Counted from the stretch's first letter, positions 19,157 to 28,810 are shown. The stretch: 64,000 nt of DNA from Pleurocapsa minor HA4230-MV1 (GCA_019359095.1 JAHHHZ010000031.1:1-64000), one strand, 5' to 3'. The notes: generated by a model not told the origin, from the letters alone. Numbers and translations are program-made.

Positions 19157-20200
19157 ATGACGCTACAAACAATCAAGCAATCAGACACTTCAGAAGCACT
19201 TTTAGGCAAATCTTTGTCAGAATTAACCACCTGGGTACAAGATCGAGGACAACCAGCCTACAGAGGCAAGCAACTACATCAATGGTTATACCAAAAAGGA
19301 GCGCGATCGCTGGGCGATATTTCCGTCTTGCCGAAGCCATGGCGCGAAGAGATGGCAGATTATCCCCTTGGACGCTCGACAATTCATTATCGTAGTGTTG
19401 CACCAGATCAGACTCGTAAGTATTTATTACGTCTGGCGGATGGCTTGATTATTGAGGCGGTTGGTATTCCCACCGCTAAACGCCTAACGGTGTGCGTTTC
19501 CTCCCAGGTTGGTTGTCCGATGGACTGTGACTTTTGCGCTACGGGAAAAGGGGGTTTTACTCGTAATCTCAAGGCTCACGAAATTGTCGATCAGGTGTTG
19601 ACGGTACAGTCAGATTTTGAACAAAGAGTCAGCAACGTTGTCTTTATGGGTATGGGAGAACCAATGGCAAACCTTGATGAGGTGGTGTTGGCGGTGAAGT
19701 CTCTCAATCAAGATGTGGGAATTGGCGCGCGATCGCTTACAGTATCGACAGTAGGTATTCCTGGTAAAATTCAACAGCTAGCACAGCACAGACTACAAAT
19801 TGTCTTAGCAGTTAGTCTTCATGCTTCTAATCAGGCTTTGCGCGAACAATTGATTCCCAGTGCTAAAAAATATACTTTAGATCATCTTTTAGATGAGTGT
19901 CGAGACTATATCCAGGTAACTGGCAGAAGAGTTACTTTTGAATATGTCTTGCTAGCAGGAGTTAACGATTTACCTGAAAATGCACAGGAATTGACTCAGC
20001 GCCTAAAAGGTTTTCAAACTCACGTCAACCTTATTCCCTATAATCCTATCTCTGAAGTTGACTATCAAAGACCCAGAAATCACCGCATCCGAGAGTTCTC
20101 AACTATTCTCGAACAGGCTAATATTGCCGTCAGCGTACGCTATTCTCGTGGCTTGGAAGCAGATGCAGCCTGCGGACAACTGAGAGCATCAAAAGTATAG
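19157..20200 (+). CDS. rlmN: 23S rRNA (adenine-C2)-methyltransferase RlmN
   Basis: A radical-SAM enzyme that methylates C2 of A2503 in 23S rRNA and A37 in some tRNAs. The iron-sulfur ligands are Cys120, Cys124 and Cys127 in [11 protein letters not shown]. The catalytic cysteine near the C-terminus lies in [11 protein letters not shown]-binding MGMGEPMAN and the SLHA motif (AVSLHASNQ) are also present. At 347 residues it is full length. Spaced by only 13 bp from the stop of the convergent zur gene. Confidence 0.96.
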   Translation: MTLQTIKQSDTSEALLGKSLSELTTWVQDRGQPAYRGKQLHQWLYQKGARSLGDISVLPKPWREEMADYPLGRSTIHYRSVAPDQTRKYLLRLADGLIIEAVGIPTAKRLTVCVSSQVGCPMDCDFCATGKGGFTRNLKAHEIVDQVLTVQSDFEQRVSNVVFMGMGEPMANLDEVVLAVKSLNQDVGIGARSLTVSTVGIPGKIQQLAQHRLQIVLAVSLHASNQALREQLIPSAKKYTLDHLLDECRDYIQVTGRRVTFEYVLLAGVNDLPENAQELTQRLKGFQTHVNLIPYNPISEVDYQRPRNHRIREFSTILEQANIAVSVRYSRGLEADAACGQLRASKV

Positions 20201-20213
20201 GCTGAAAAGGAGT

Positions 20214-20591
20214 CTAATGGCATTTTTGGCACAAACCAAAAAATTCTAGGGTGTGATAGTAAACTTTAAAAGTGTGGGATGTTTCCAACTGCTTTTCTAA
20301 GTTATGTACGGGACATTCATCGATCGCAATCGACACGCCACAGTTAACACAGGTGAGATGATGGCGATCGCTCTTAATTAAGCTATATTCAGACTCTCCA
20401 TTGGCTAGAGTACGTACCTGCACTTCTCCCTGTAGTTTTAAAGCCTCAAGAGAACGATAAACCGTAGCTAAACCCATATCCTGTTGACGATTACGGAGTT
20501 CAATATATAAATCTTGCGCCGAAATAGAACATTTGAGACTCTGGAGTAAAGTTAGAATACGCTTTTGCGAACGAGTACGTTGCATTTTCAT
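20214..20591 (-). CDS. zur: Fur-family regulator, probably Zur (FurB)
   Basis: A metal-dependent repressor of 125 residues from this start. The DNA-binding winged helix includes ISAQDLYIELRNRQQDMGLATVYRSLEAL. The metal-binding C-terminal domain has HHLTC and two structural CxxC zinc motifs (CVNC, CQKC). The sequence pattern (GLATVYRSLEALKLQGEVQVRTLANGE) matches what I recall of cyanobacterial Zur more than FurA or PerR. Three ATG/TTG starts are possible; MKMQRTRSQ at 20591 fits family length better than the TTG at 20612. Target genes cannot be told from this window. Confidence 0.82.
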   Translation of the reverse strand: MKMQRTRSQKRILTLLQSLKCSISAQDLYIELRNRQQDMGLATVYRSLEALKLQGEVQVRTLANGESEYSLIKSDRHHLTCVNCGVSIAIDECPVHNLEKQLETSHTFKVYYHTLEFFGLCQKCH

Positions 20592-20740
20592 ACATTTGTG
20601 ATGGAAAATCAAACCTAAGTCTATCTTACGTTGCTAGATTAATTGATTTTAACTTTTATCTATCTCTGTTTGTTTCGGCTAAAGCTATAAAATCAAAAAG
20701 GCTCTCAGCTTTAAGTAAAGCAATCACTGACAATAATTCT

Positions 20741-21007
20741 ATGGCTACTAAATATCACGCTCGTATATATGTTACCTTGCGCTCTTCGGTATTAGACCCC
20801 GCAGGTACAGCAGTTGAATCGGGACTTAAGCAAATGGGGTACACCGAGGTAGAATCCGTCAGGATTGGTAAGTATATTGAAATGCAGTTGAGCGCCAATG
20901 ATGAAGAAGAGGCAAAACAGCATCTAGATGAAATGTGCGATCGCCTGTTGGCAAATACGGTAATTGAAAATTATCGCTTTGAACTTACAGAAATGGCTAC
21001 AGCATAA
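20741..21007 (+). CDS. purS: Phosphoribosylformylglycinamidine synthase subunit PurS
   Basis: The 88-residue small subunit that bridges PurQ and PurL in the fourth step of purine synthesis. It begins YHARIYVTLRSSVLDPAGTA and contains VESVRIGKYIEM, both typical of PurS. It lies 52 bp upstream of purQ in the usual purSQ order. purL is not in the window. Confidence 0.95.
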   Translation: MATKYHARIYVTLRSSVLDPAGTAVESGLKQMGYTEVESVRIGKYIEMQLSANDEEEAKQHLDEMCDRLLANTVIENYRFELTEMATA

Positions 21008-21059
21008 AATTTAAATAAAAATTTGAATTTTTAATAATTTACTACCAAAGGATCAAGTT

Positions 21060-21755
21060 ATGAAATTTGGCGTTATCGTCTTTCCTGGGTCAAATTGCGA
21101 TCGCGACGTTTTAACCGTAACTCAAGGATTATTAGCTGCCCCCACCCGTATGGTATGGCATCAGGAAACAGATCTTGCTGATTTAGATGTCATAGTTATT
21201 CCAGGGGGATTTAGCTATGGTGATTATCTTCGTTGTGGAGCGATCGCGCAATTTTCTCCTGTGATGAATAGCATTATCGAACATGCTCAAGCAGGTAAAT
21301 ATGTTTTGGGGATCTGCAACGGTTTTCAGGTACTTACAGAAGTAGGATTACTTCCTGGAGCCTTAATTCGTAATCGAGGTCTACATTTTATTTGCGATCG
21401 CGCTCCTATCAAGGTAGAACGCAATGATTTACTTTGGACAGAAAACTATCAACCACAACAGATACTTACTCTTCCTGTAGCTCATGGAGAAGGTTGTTAT
21501 TATGCTGATGATGATACTTTAAAAGCGATCGAAGATAACCATCAGGTGTTGTTTCGCTACTGTAGTCCATCAGGAGAAACCAGTGCTGAGCATAATTTAA
21601 ATGGCTCAATGAATAATATTGCGGGAATTATTAATCCCCAGGGTAACGTATTAGGGATGATGCCTCACCCCGAAAGAGCTGCTGATAAAGCGATTGGTGG
21701 TATTGATGGTCTGGCTTTATTTAAAGGGTTACTTAACACAATGGCGATCGCCTGA
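21060..21755 (+). CDS. purQ: Phosphoribosylformylglycinamidine synthase subunit PurQ
   Basis: The glutaminase subunit that feeds ammonia to PurL. Class I amidotransferase fold with nucleophile Cys86 in VLGICNGFQ and catalytic His-Glu in MMPHPERA. The start [15 protein letters not shown] is diagnostic. It has 231 residues and a ribosome site AAAGGAT before the ATG. Cotranscription with purS is likely. Confidence 0.96.
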   Translation: MKFGVIVFPGSNCDRDVLTVTQGLLAAPTRMVWHQETDLADLDVIVIPGGFSYGDYLRCGAIAQFSPVMNSIIEHAQAGKYVLGICNGFQVLTEVGLLPGALIRNRGLHFICDRAPIKVERNDLLWTENYQPQQILTLPVAHGEGCYYADDDTLKAIEDNHQVLFRYCSPSGETSAEHNLNGSMNNIAGIINPQGNVLGMMPHPERAADKAIGGIDGLALFKGLLNTMAIA

Positions 21756-21797
21756 TGATTACTAGTTACTGATTACTGATTACTGATTACTGATTAT
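21756..21797. repeat. Heptanucleotide repeat array (TGATTAC)
   Basis: Five or six units of TGATTAC/TTACTGA immediately after the purQ stop codon. Confidence 0.7.
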
Positions 21798-21798
21798 T

Positions 21799-21868
21799 TG
21801 CGACGCGAAGCTAGTGCTAAAGCATACCGCTTCGCATATCCTTTAGGGCGAAGCTTATCCTTTAAGAC
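21799..21868. repeat. Short palindromic repeat cluster (GCGAAGC / CCTTTAGG)
   Basis: Contains CGCGAAGCTAGTGC, TACCGCTTCGCATATCCTTTA and GGGCGAAGCTTATCCTTTA. The same words recur at 36043-36066 and 48829-48913, marking a dispersed cyanobacterial repeat family. Confidence 0.6.
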
Positions 21869-21951
21869 TGATTACTGAATCGCTAGTTGCTAGTTGCCAA
21901 TTTAAATTTCAGTGCCATTACAACTTCTAAAATTCTAAGCTGAATTACACC

Positions 21952-22848
21952 ATGAATATTGAACAGTTGAACGCCGATTACGGTATTGTAGACAAGGTAA
22001 AGTTTGTTGAGGGTCAAGGCAATTTTCCCTTGATTAAAATCAGTAATGAATATGCTGAAGCTACGATTTCTGTATATGCAGGACAAGTATTATCTTTTAA
22101 GCCAGTCGATCAAACTGAAGACATGATGTTTTTGAGTAGCCAAGCCTATTATCATACAGGTAAAGCGATGAAAGGTGGTACACCCATCTGTTGGCCTTGG
22201 TTTGGCCCCGATCCTGAAGGTAAAGGGCGTGCTAGTCATGGTTTTGTCCGCGATCGCCTTTGGCAAGTGCGGGATGTGGTCAGTACTCAAAATGGTGCAA
22301 CTCAGGTAACTATGGGGCTGGTAGATACTCCAGAAACTAGGGCAATCTGGGATTATAGTTTTGATTTGTCCATTGTGATTACCGTGGGTCATACTTTGAC
22401 CATCAACTTAGTTACTCGCAACACGGGATCGGCATCTTTTGCCATTACTCAGGCTTTACATACGTATTTTCAAATTGGTGATATCAATCAAGTCAGGGTG
22501 TTGGGTTTAGCAGATAAAGCCTATATAGATAAGGTCGATCGCGGTGAACAAAAAACTCAGTCTGGGGCAATTACTTTCTCTGGAGAGTGCGATCGCATTT
22601 ATTTAGATGTCCCCGCCCAATTAACTATCGAAGATCGCGCCTTAAATCGGCAAATTACGGTAACTGCCACTAATAGTCAGACGGCAATTGTTTGGAATCC
22701 TGGGGCAGATATTTCGGCGAAAATGGCTGATTTGGGCGATCGCGACTATGAACATTTCGTCTGTGTCGAAACCGCCAACGCTGCTAACGAAATAATTGAA
22801 ATAGCTGCGGGGGATGATTATAATCTGACTGCTAATTACAGTTTCTGA
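21952..22848 (+). CDS. D-hexose-6-phosphate mutarotase (aldose-1-epimerase family)
   Basis: A 298-residue galactose-mutarotase-like beta-sandwich enzyme, closest to the YeaD/glucose-6-phosphate 1-epimerase group. Characteristic pieces are GGTPICWPWFGPDPEGKGRASHGFVRD with substrate-binding His, TQALHTYFQIGD with the second His, and the C-terminal FVCVETAN with the catalytic Glu. It interconverts alpha and beta anomers of hexose 6-phosphates. It stands alone, with repeats on both sides. Confidence 0.88.
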   Translation: MNIEQLNADYGIVDKVKFVEGQGNFPLIKISNEYAEATISVYAGQVLSFKPVDQTEDMMFLSSQAYYHTGKAMKGGTPICWPWFGPDPEGKGRASHGFVRDRLWQVRDVVSTQNGATQVTMGLVDTPETRAIWDYSFDLSIVITVGHTLTINLVTRNTGSASFAITQALHTYFQIGDINQVRVLGLADKAYIDKVDRGEQKTQSGAITFSGECDRIYLDVPAQLTIEDRALNRQITVTATNSQTAIVWNPGADISAKMADLGDRDYEHFVCVETANAANEIIEIAAGDDYNLTANYSF

Positions 22849-22890
22849 TAAACGCCTACTGTGAATTAAAAATCATAGTGATTTATTTTT

Positions 22891-22917
22891 AGCTATAAGC
22901 TATAAACCATAAGCTTT
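22891..22917. repeat. Short AGCTATA repeat array
   Basis: AGCTATAAGCTATAAACCATAAGC, a degenerate period-7 array between the mutarotase gene and the small ORF at 23108. Confidence 0.5.
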
Positions 22918-23107
22918 TTAGATTGTTTCTCTAGTATTTTAATGTAAGATTATTGCAACTTTTAACAATTCAATTATTTTAGCTTGTTATTTTGATTTGT
23001 TTTTGTTGAAGTATGTATAATTTATTGATGTATTTTGTAGTACTAAATGCATCAATCAAGGTATTACAAACCTAGTTACATCAAAGCAATTATTTGAGGA
23101 ATAAAAT

Positions 23108-23275
23108 ATGGCAACTGGAGGAGCTAATGATTTAATTGCTGATGTCTCTTTTGGTTCGAGTAGTACGACAAATAATGCGCGCACAGCAAACTCTGTCGAT
23201 CTCTTGGGTGAAGTACCAGAAGGTGATTTCACTATTGCTGCTGGTGAAAGTGTCGGGGTTTTTGTCGGCTCGTAG
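23108..23275 (+). CDS. Small ORF of 55 residues, unknown function
   Basis: Begins MATGGANDLIADVSFGSSS and ends LGEVPEGDFTIAAGESVGVF plus VGS. It is acidic (several Asp/Glu, few basic residues) with no cysteine and no obvious membrane helix. A strong ribosome site, GAGGA, sits 7 bases before the ATG, which is the main reason to accept it. The stop lies 4 bp from that of the convergent TpsB gene. I do not recognise the family. It could be a small secreted or structural peptide, or a fragment of something larger. Confidence 0.6.
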   Translation: MATGGANDLIADVSFGSSSTTNNARTANSVDLLGEVPEGDFTIAAGESVGVFVGS

Positions 23276-23279
23276 TAGC

Positions 23280-24956
23280 TTAAAAGAAACTATAGTCTAC
23301 AAAGAAATATATTCCATCTTCTTGTAGAGAATTTCCTTTAGTTTCAAGATCGACTAGAGGAATTCCCCAATCTAAACGGGCATTAAAATTATCTCCCAGC
23401 GCCAAATTTAAGCCCAATCCTAACGCAGCTAAAGTTGTATTAGCAATTTCCAGATCATCAGTATTCCAAACTGTGCCAACGTCAAAGAAGGGGGTAACCT
23501 GTAGCAAACCGTCAAATTTTTGCAAGCGTAAAATAGGGATGCGTAATTCTGCCGAGGCAAATAAACCATTGTCACCCAAGCTTAAATCTTGGCGATAACC
23601 CCTGATGCTATTGGCACCACCAATTCTAAATTGCTCTAAAGGAACTAAACTTCCCTCTGCAACTTGGATATCCCCTCTCAACAGGAGTAAAAAATCTTCA
23701 TCAAAACGTCTTGTCCACTGGCTTTGACCACGCCAAGAAACAAAAGTACTATCAGGTTCACCATCATCATTAATGGTTGAGTTGAAAGCATCTACCCCTA
23801 GACTAAACTGAGAACGCAAAGCTAAAACCTCTTGGTCGTTACGCTTAACAAATTCCTGAACTAGTCTGACAGCGTTAATTTTAGTTTCTCCCTCATCGTT
23901 GGCACCGCGAGAGAGAAAGAACCCGTCGTTCATCAAAAAAGTCTCACTTTCACTACGGGTAAGACTAATACCGATCGCCAATTCTTGAGTTGGCTTGAGC
24001 AGAATAGGCTGGCGGAAACTTAACTCATAGTAGCGAGATTTAGATTCAAGATCGATCGCCGAGAAGGGATCTTCAATGACATGATTGGAGTTCATGCCAA
24101 CAGCAGCCTTAAGCGTGCCATTTTTGGCGTTAACAGGGAAGCCATAAGCCAGATCGAAAGCATTACTCCCTTTAGTATTGGCATATTCCAAGTTAAAGCG
24201 ATCGCCAAATCCTAAAAGATTACCATGGTTAATGCCGATAGATCTTTGGTTCGTTCCCACACTAGGAGATCTACTATTGTTTAAGTCGAGCGCCAGATTA
24301 AAGACATCTGCCTCTTCAATTGTAATGTCAAGTACACTAGTGCCTGGACGAATACCTGCTGATAATTCAGCCGATATATTAGCAATCAAAGGATCGAGAC
24401 GTAATAATTGTAGTGCCGAAAGTAGTGAATCGACGTTTATGGGTGCTGCTGCTGCGGTTTTTAAGCGATCGGTAATATAGTCTTTAGATAAGTCTTTTGT
24501 GCCTAAAACGTTAATTTCTGCCAACTTCCCTTCTAAGACAGCAATTTGCACTGTACCGTCATTTAATTCCTGTGGAGGAAGATAAGCTCCTGAATTAACG
24601 TAGCCTCGATCAGTATACAGCTTGGTAATAGAGCTTCTGGCTTGAAATAGCTCGGCTAAACTTAGAGGACGATTAAGATAAGATTTGAGCGCCTGATTTA
24701 ATTCTGGTTGAGTAAAAATAGTGCTGCCTACAACCTCAAAGTTTTTTACCACAATACTTTGAGGAACTTGGTTATCTGAAATATTGACAGTTTGTGACCC
24801 AGACTTAGTTGAAACCTGTGCCGCTAGTGGCTGTAGTCCGAATAAGCTCAAAGCGATCGCTAAAAAAAAAGCTAAAACAGATGAATTAACCCTGGCAAAG
24901 TAATTTAAACAATAAATTAAGCTTAACTTTCTCGCCAAATTATCTGATGTCAGCAT
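23280..24956 (-). CDS. ShlB/FhaC/HecB-type two-partner secretion transporter (TpsB)
   Basis: An outer-membrane Omp85-superfamily pore that exports a TpsA protein. It has a signal peptide ending PLAA-Q, a POTRA_2/ShlB-type domain (about residues 65-220; FTQPELNQAL, YTDRGYVNSGAYLPP) and a 16-strand barrel. The barrel carries the L6-loop motif IRGYRQD and the strand motif FFDVGTVW. The frame is open to a TTG at 25013, but the ATG at 24956 gives a normal N-terminus (558 residues). No TpsA hemagglutinin-like gene is present, so its substrate is elsewhere or lost. Confidence 0.9.
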   Translation of the reverse strand: MLTSDNLARKLSLIYCLNYFARVNSSVLAFFLAIALSLFGLQPLAAQVSTKSGSQTVNISDNQVPQSIVVKNFEVVGSTIFTQPELNQALKSYLNRPLSLAELFQARSSITKLYTDRGYVNSGAYLPPQELNDGTVQIAVLEGKLAEINVLGTKDLSKDYITDRLKTAAAAPINVDSLLSALQLLRLDPLIANISAELSAGIRPGTSVLDITIEEADVFNLALDLNNSRSPSVGTNQRSIGINHGNLLGFGDRFNLEYANTKGSNAFDLAYGFPVNAKNGTLKAAVGMNSNHVIEDPFSAIDLESKSRYYELSFRQPILLKPTQELAIGISLTRSESETFLMNDGFFLSRGANDEGETKINAVRLVQEFVKRNDQEVLALRSQFSLGVDAFNSTINDDGEPDSTFVSWRGQSQWTRRFDEDFLLLLRGDIQVAEGSLVPLEQFRIGGANSIRGYRQDLSLGDNGLFASAELRIPILRLQKFDGLLQVTPFFDVGTVWNTDDLEIANTTLAALGLGLNLALGDNFNARLDWGIPLVDLETKGNSLQEDGIYFFVDYSFF

Positions 24957-25060
24957 ATTATTCACTAGCTTTGCAAGATGCGCCTCTATAAAGTTCCCCA
25001 AACTAGTCAACAAGTAACAAGATCACAGCGCTTGCTCAATTATTGTGCTAATGGTAAAGG

Positions 25061-25109
25061 GCTATTAGCTCTCAGCTATTAGCTCTCAGCTATTAGCTAT
25101 TAGCTCTAA
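25061..25109. repeat. Heptanucleotide repeat array (GCTATTA/GCTCTCA)
   Basis: Seven consecutive 7-bp units upstream of tpsB: GCTATTA and GCTCTCA alternate, ending GCTCTAA. Confidence 0.75.
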
Positions 25110-25145
25110 AATCAAATATAAATAATGATTTCAAATAAAGTGATT

Positions 25146-25193
25146 CCCCAAGTCCCTAAATCCCCAAGTCTCTAAGTCTCCAAGTCCCCAAAT
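25146..25193. repeat. Octanucleotide repeat array (CCCCAAGT)
   Basis: Six 8-bp units: CCCCAAGT, CCCTAAAT, CCCCAAGT, CTCTAAGT, CTCCAAGT, CCCCAAAT. This is the one array in the window with period 8 rather than 7. It lies between tpsB and dprA. Confidence 0.7.
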
Positions 25194-25218
25194 TAAAGTA
25201 TTTAACTTCGATATAAAT

Positions 25219-26319
25219 TTACTGCTTTTGATAACGCATCCCTGGTAGCTGACAGACTAAATCCAGCATTTCCAATTCAGATAATGCTGCTAAAATCTTG
25301 TTGATCTCTAATCCTGTTTGTTCGGCGATCGCATCAACCGCCACAGATTCGTGATTGATTAGCTCATAAATACGGGCTAATTCCGAGTTTAGTTCTGGTT
25401 TGGGCTTGGTGGTAATTGGCAGGCGATCGAGACAAGGCATAGTGCCTAGCATTTCTAATAAGTGTTCAATGCCCAAAATAACGTGCGCTCCAGAATTAAG
25501 CAGTGCTAGACAGCCTAAAGAACGAGAATTATCCAGAGAACCTGGTAAGACATAAACATCGCGACCGAAATCATTAGCATAACGAGCGGTAATTAAAGCT
25601 CCTGAACGCTGAGGTGCTTCAATAATTAACACCGCACGGCACAAGCCAGCGATAATGCGATTACGAGCAGGAAAATGACCCCGATCTGGTTGAGTCTGAG
25701 CAGGATATTCACTAACGATCAAACCGCGATCGCTCAATTGGCGATGAAGCTCACGATTGCTAAAAGGATAGACCAAATCGACTCCTGTACCTAACACCGC
25801 AATGGTTCTGCCTTTAGCTTCCAAACAGGTCTGATGAGCGATCGCATCAATTCCTGCTGCCATTCCTGAAACAATGCCAAAGCCATGACTAACCAAAGCT
25901 TGAGTAATTTTTTTAGTCCAGCGTTTACCGTATTCCGAGGGATTACGGGTGCCAACAATGCCAATCATCGGCTTACTCCCCAGATTTTCTTCAGGCTCAA
26001 CCTGTCCTCGATAGTAAAGCAAGGGTGGGGGACTAGGAGTTTCGGCTAAAAGACGCGGATATAGCTCGTCGTCTGGGGTCCAAAACTGAGGATTTTGCTG
26101 GAGATGTTGAGCAAATAGTTCAGCAGGAAAATTTTGGGGTCTACTCTGTATTGCCACAGCAGCTTTGCCATTAATGCCATCAATTTCAGCAAAGGCGATC
26201 GCTGGAGCATTCCAGGCTATTTGCAACGAACCAAAATGCTGATAAATTTTTTTCAGGGAAACCGCCCCAATCCCTTTAAGTTGCGACCAGGCTAACCAAT
26301 AAGCTCGTTCTTGTTGCAT
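25219..26319 (-). CDS. dprA: DNA-processing protein DprA/Smf
   Basis: Loads RecA on incoming single-stranded DNA during natural transformation. The N-terminal helix-hairpin-helix-like part begins YWLAWSQLKGIGAVSLKKIY. The Rossmann-type core has IVGTRNPSEYG, VSGMAAGIDAIAHQ, AVLGTGVDLVYPFSN and FPARNRIIAGLC. The C-terminal winged helix contains VAVDAIAEQTGLEINKILAAL. At 366 residues it is normal. It suggests transformability, in line with the type IV pilus-type kinase nearby, though that link is inference. Confidence 0.95.
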   Translation of the reverse strand: MQQERAYWLAWSQLKGIGAVSLKKIYQHFGSLQIAWNAPAIAFAEIDGINGKAAVAIQSRPQNFPAELFAQHLQQNPQFWTPDDELYPRLLAETPSPPPLLYYRGQVEPEENLGSKPMIGIVGTRNPSEYGKRWTKKITQALVSHGFGIVSGMAAGIDAIAHQTCLEAKGRTIAVLGTGVDLVYPFSNRELHRQLSDRGLIVSEYPAQTQPDRGHFPARNRIIAGLCRAVLIIEAPQRSGALITARYANDFGRDVYVLPGSLDNSRSLGCLALLNSGAHVILGIEHLLEMLGTMPCLDRLPITTKPKPELNSELARIYELINHESVAVDAIAEQTGLEINKILAALSELEMLDLVCQLPGMRYQKQ

Positions 26320-26547
26320 AAAGTTGCCTAAAATTTTAGTTTGCTAATGATCGCAGTTGAATCACAGGCAATTATTAATTCGGCTTGATTGATTGTCAAT
26401 TGCTTAAATAAGTAAATAAATTTAACACTTCGTTTAATTTCTCAGTATATTTACGTAAATTACTGACGATAAGAGGTATGCTCAAAATACTAGATACCTT
26501 CAGTGCCATGCTTGTCAATCTTCACGAAGTCAGTAGTCTCATTCCCC

Positions 26548-28047
26548 ATGTCAGAGCATTTTGAATTAACTAACGAAGCACGAAAAAAGTTTACACCACA
26601 GCACAATCAAGAGTTGGCTGGGGCTAACTCAAGTGAAAGTTTATCTAATGATTTGACAGACAATGATGAATTACCTCCAGGCTGGACAGAATTAGAGCAA
26701 ATGTTGCAGGAATTAGCCACAGAGATATTAGCAGAATTTTACCAAGAAGTCCCTTCTGCTCAAGAATTTCAGCAACAACTAGCAAGTATGACGGAAAAAC
26801 TAGTTCAAGCAATACCAGATATGTCTCAACCAGCGATCCCGCAGGATAGGCGGAGCCTAATCGCTATTTCGCAACAAGTAATTACTGAAACTACTCCAGG
26901 AACTATCTTACAAGATTTTCAAACCCTCTTAGATTTTATTGGTCAAGAGGGAATTGCCGTTGGCGGTAAGCGTAATTTAATTCCCCTCAAGTCTTTAGCT
27001 CAAATCAATCAACAGCTAGCCGAACCAATTAAAACCAATCTACAGCGTCCCCAACAAAAGTCTTATCCGACAATTAACGGCTTATATCTACTGTTAAGAG
27101 CTACAGGGATGGGTAAAGTAGTTCAACAGGGCAAAACATCCAAGCTGATGTTAGATCCGATGATGCTCGATAATTGGCAACAGATGAATCTGACCGAACG
27201 TTATTTGAATTTATTAGAAGCCTGGTTAGTAGTCGCCAATGAGGAGATGCTGGGAGAAAGGGGATATATGACCGAGGGGACAAGATGTCTACAGTATTGG
27301 TCGAAAATGCCCGCTAAAGGGGAAAAGTTTCCAGATTATCAAACCCAGCAAAACCTTAAATATTACCCAGGGTTTCATAATATTGCTCTGATGAAGCTTT
27401 TTGGCTTAATTGAGGCTAGCTATGGTAAACCAGAAGCGGGTAGGGGTTGGCGAGTTAAGAGTGTCAAGCAAACAGCTTGGGGCAAGGGGTTGCTTCAGGT
27501 TGCATTTGACGGTTGGACTTTTCCCGAAATGATTTGGGACGATGATGAGCAAACAGCAAATATTCAGTTTGGTCAGCTCCAGCCAGCTTTGCAGCCCTAT
27601 TTTCCTCAATGGCAGAAAATTATCGAACTGCCTAAAATTGAGTCTAGTCAGGGAGTTTATATTTTTAAGGTTAGCTGGCAGCAGATTTGGCGACGGATTG
27701 CTATTTCTAGTGATATGACTCTCTGGGATTTAAGCCAATTGATTTTGCTGTCATATGATTTTGACTGCGATCATCTAGATATGTTTAGCTATAAAAATCA
27801 GCTAGGACGCACTGTGCAGGTAGTTCATCCCTATATGAATGAATCACCCTCTACGGAGGAGGTGAAAATAGCTGATTTACCTTTGACAGTGGGTTCAGTT
27901 ATGGAATATCTGTTTGATTTTGGCGATAATTGGGAGTTTCAGCTACAGCTTGAAGAAATTAAATCAGATCGGCGTTCTGGCTATGGTGAGATTATCGCTA
28001 GTGAAGGAAAAGCCCCCGAACAATATCCTGACTGGGAAGAGTATTAA
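26548..28047 (+). CDS. Plasmid pRiA4b ORF-3-like (IS1096 TnpR-like passenger) protein
   Basis: A 499-residue protein from the ATG at 26548 (MSEHFELTNEARKKF); the longer frame from 26503 adds 15 unlikely residues. The C-terminal third (about residues 360-480) is the pRiA4b ORF-3-like domain, with VSWQQIWRRIAISSDMTLWD, CDHLDMF and FDFGDNWEFQL. The N-terminal two-thirds is a helical region of unknown role seen in similar cyanobacterial proteins. A 24-bp palindromic element is inserted in frame (residues 98-105). The function is unknown; the family is scattered on plasmids and accessory DNA. Confidence 0.82.
   Translation: MSEHFELTNEARKKFTPQHNQELAGANSSESLSNDLTDNDELPPGWTELEQMLQELATEILAEFYQEVPSAQEFQQQLASMTEKLVQAIPDMSQPAIPQDRRSLIAISQQVITETTPGTILQDFQTLLDFIGQEGIAVGGKRNLIPLKSLAQINQQLAEPIKTNLQRPQQKSYPTINGLYLLLRATGMGKVVQQGKTSKLMLDPMMLDNWQQMNLTERYLNLLEAWLVVANEEMLGERGYMTEGTRCLQYWSKMPAKGEKFPDYQTQQNLKYYPGFHNIALMKLFGLIEASYGKPEAGRGWRVKSVKQTAWGKGLLQVAFDGWTFPEMIWDDDEQTANIQFGQLQPALQPYFPQWQKIIELPKIESSQGVYIFKVSWQQIWRRIAISSDMTLWDLSQLILLSYDFDCDHLDMFSYKNQLGRTVQVVHPYMNESPSTEEVKIADLPLTVGSVMEYLFDFGDNWEFQLQLEEIKSDRRSGYGEIIASEGKAPEQYPDWEEY
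26839..26862. repeat. 24-bp palindromic insertion splitting a HIP1 site
   Basis: The HIP1 octamer GCGATCGC would read GCGATC|GC at 26833-26838 and 26863-26864. Between the halves lie 24 bases containing the hairpin TAGGC-GGA-GCCTA. The insertion equals eight codons (PQDRRSLI) and contains no stop, so the host gene stays open. It looks like a very small mobile repeat of the kind described as short dispersed repeats in cyanobacteria. Confidence 0.65.
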
Positions 28048-28165
28048 TTAGGGGCGTCAATCAAAACATAAATTTGATTACGATTGATATCTAGATCTGT
28101 TGCGCTGCAATTTTACCCAGCTAGGATAAAAACTGTACTCATTTAAATTAGAACTTAAAACTACT

Positions 28166-28810
28166 GTGGAATCTAATCAGAATAAACCTTTAGAACATCA
28201 AAACGTTCCCATCGCCCATCAAGGGTTACATAGTTTTTTGTATAGTTCTGATCGTGAACACAGCGTAGAAGATGCTGCTGGCGTAATTAATTCTGATGGA
28301 ACAGAGATAGTTGAGATCTTAGTTTGGGAGCAACAAACAGAAAATAGTAAAGTTGCTGGAGTTTATGCTGTTCTGGACAGCGATCGCCTTTATCAATATA
28401 TTGGTTATTCTAGAGATATTTTGCGATCGCTAAAAGGACATATTACCCAAAACGGTACTCAAGTCTGTAGCTATATCCGCGTCAAAACCTTTAAGTTTCC
28501 CAAACGTCAGGAGATGGAAGCGTTAAAAACAGCCTGGCTCTGTGAATTAAACTATCTCCCTGTTGGTAATCAGGAGGGTAATACCTGGGCGAGTACGATT
28601 GGTGAGGCTGCTAAAGCAACTATGACAGAAGCTGAAAGAAACGCCTATGAAGAGAAAAAGCTCAAGCTACGTAAAGCAATGGCAGATACAACTCTGATGG
28701 ATGAATTAGCAGCGCCAACTAACCAAAGTGAAACAGAAATACAACGTCGGCAAAAACTAGAAGCAGCGGTTGAGAATGATGACTGGAGTTCAGTTATAGA
28801 AGCTCAGTAA
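28166..28810 (+). CDS. GIY-YIG nuclease-domain protein
   Basis: A 214-residue protein starting at GTG. The GIY-YIG-like core is GVYAVLDSDRLYQYIGYSRD (residues about 71-90), followed by LRSLKGHI and the helical KFPKRQEMEALKTAWL. The Tyr pair is present as VYAV and YIG. The C-terminal 80 residues are charged and helical. Cyanobacterial proteins of this type are annotated only as GIY-YIG family; the cleavage target is unknown. It follows the pRiA4b gene on the same strand after 118 bp. Confidence 0.75.
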   Translation: MESNQNKPLEHQNVPIAHQGLHSFLYSSDREHSVEDAAGVINSDGTEIVEILVWEQQTENSKVAGVYAVLDSDRLYQYIGYSRDILRSLKGHITQNGTQVCSYIRVKTFKFPKRQEMEALKTAWLCELNYLPVGNQEGNTWASTIGEAAKATMTEAERNAYEEKKLKLRKAMADTTLMDELAAPTNQSETEIQRRQKLEAAVENDDWSSVIEAQ

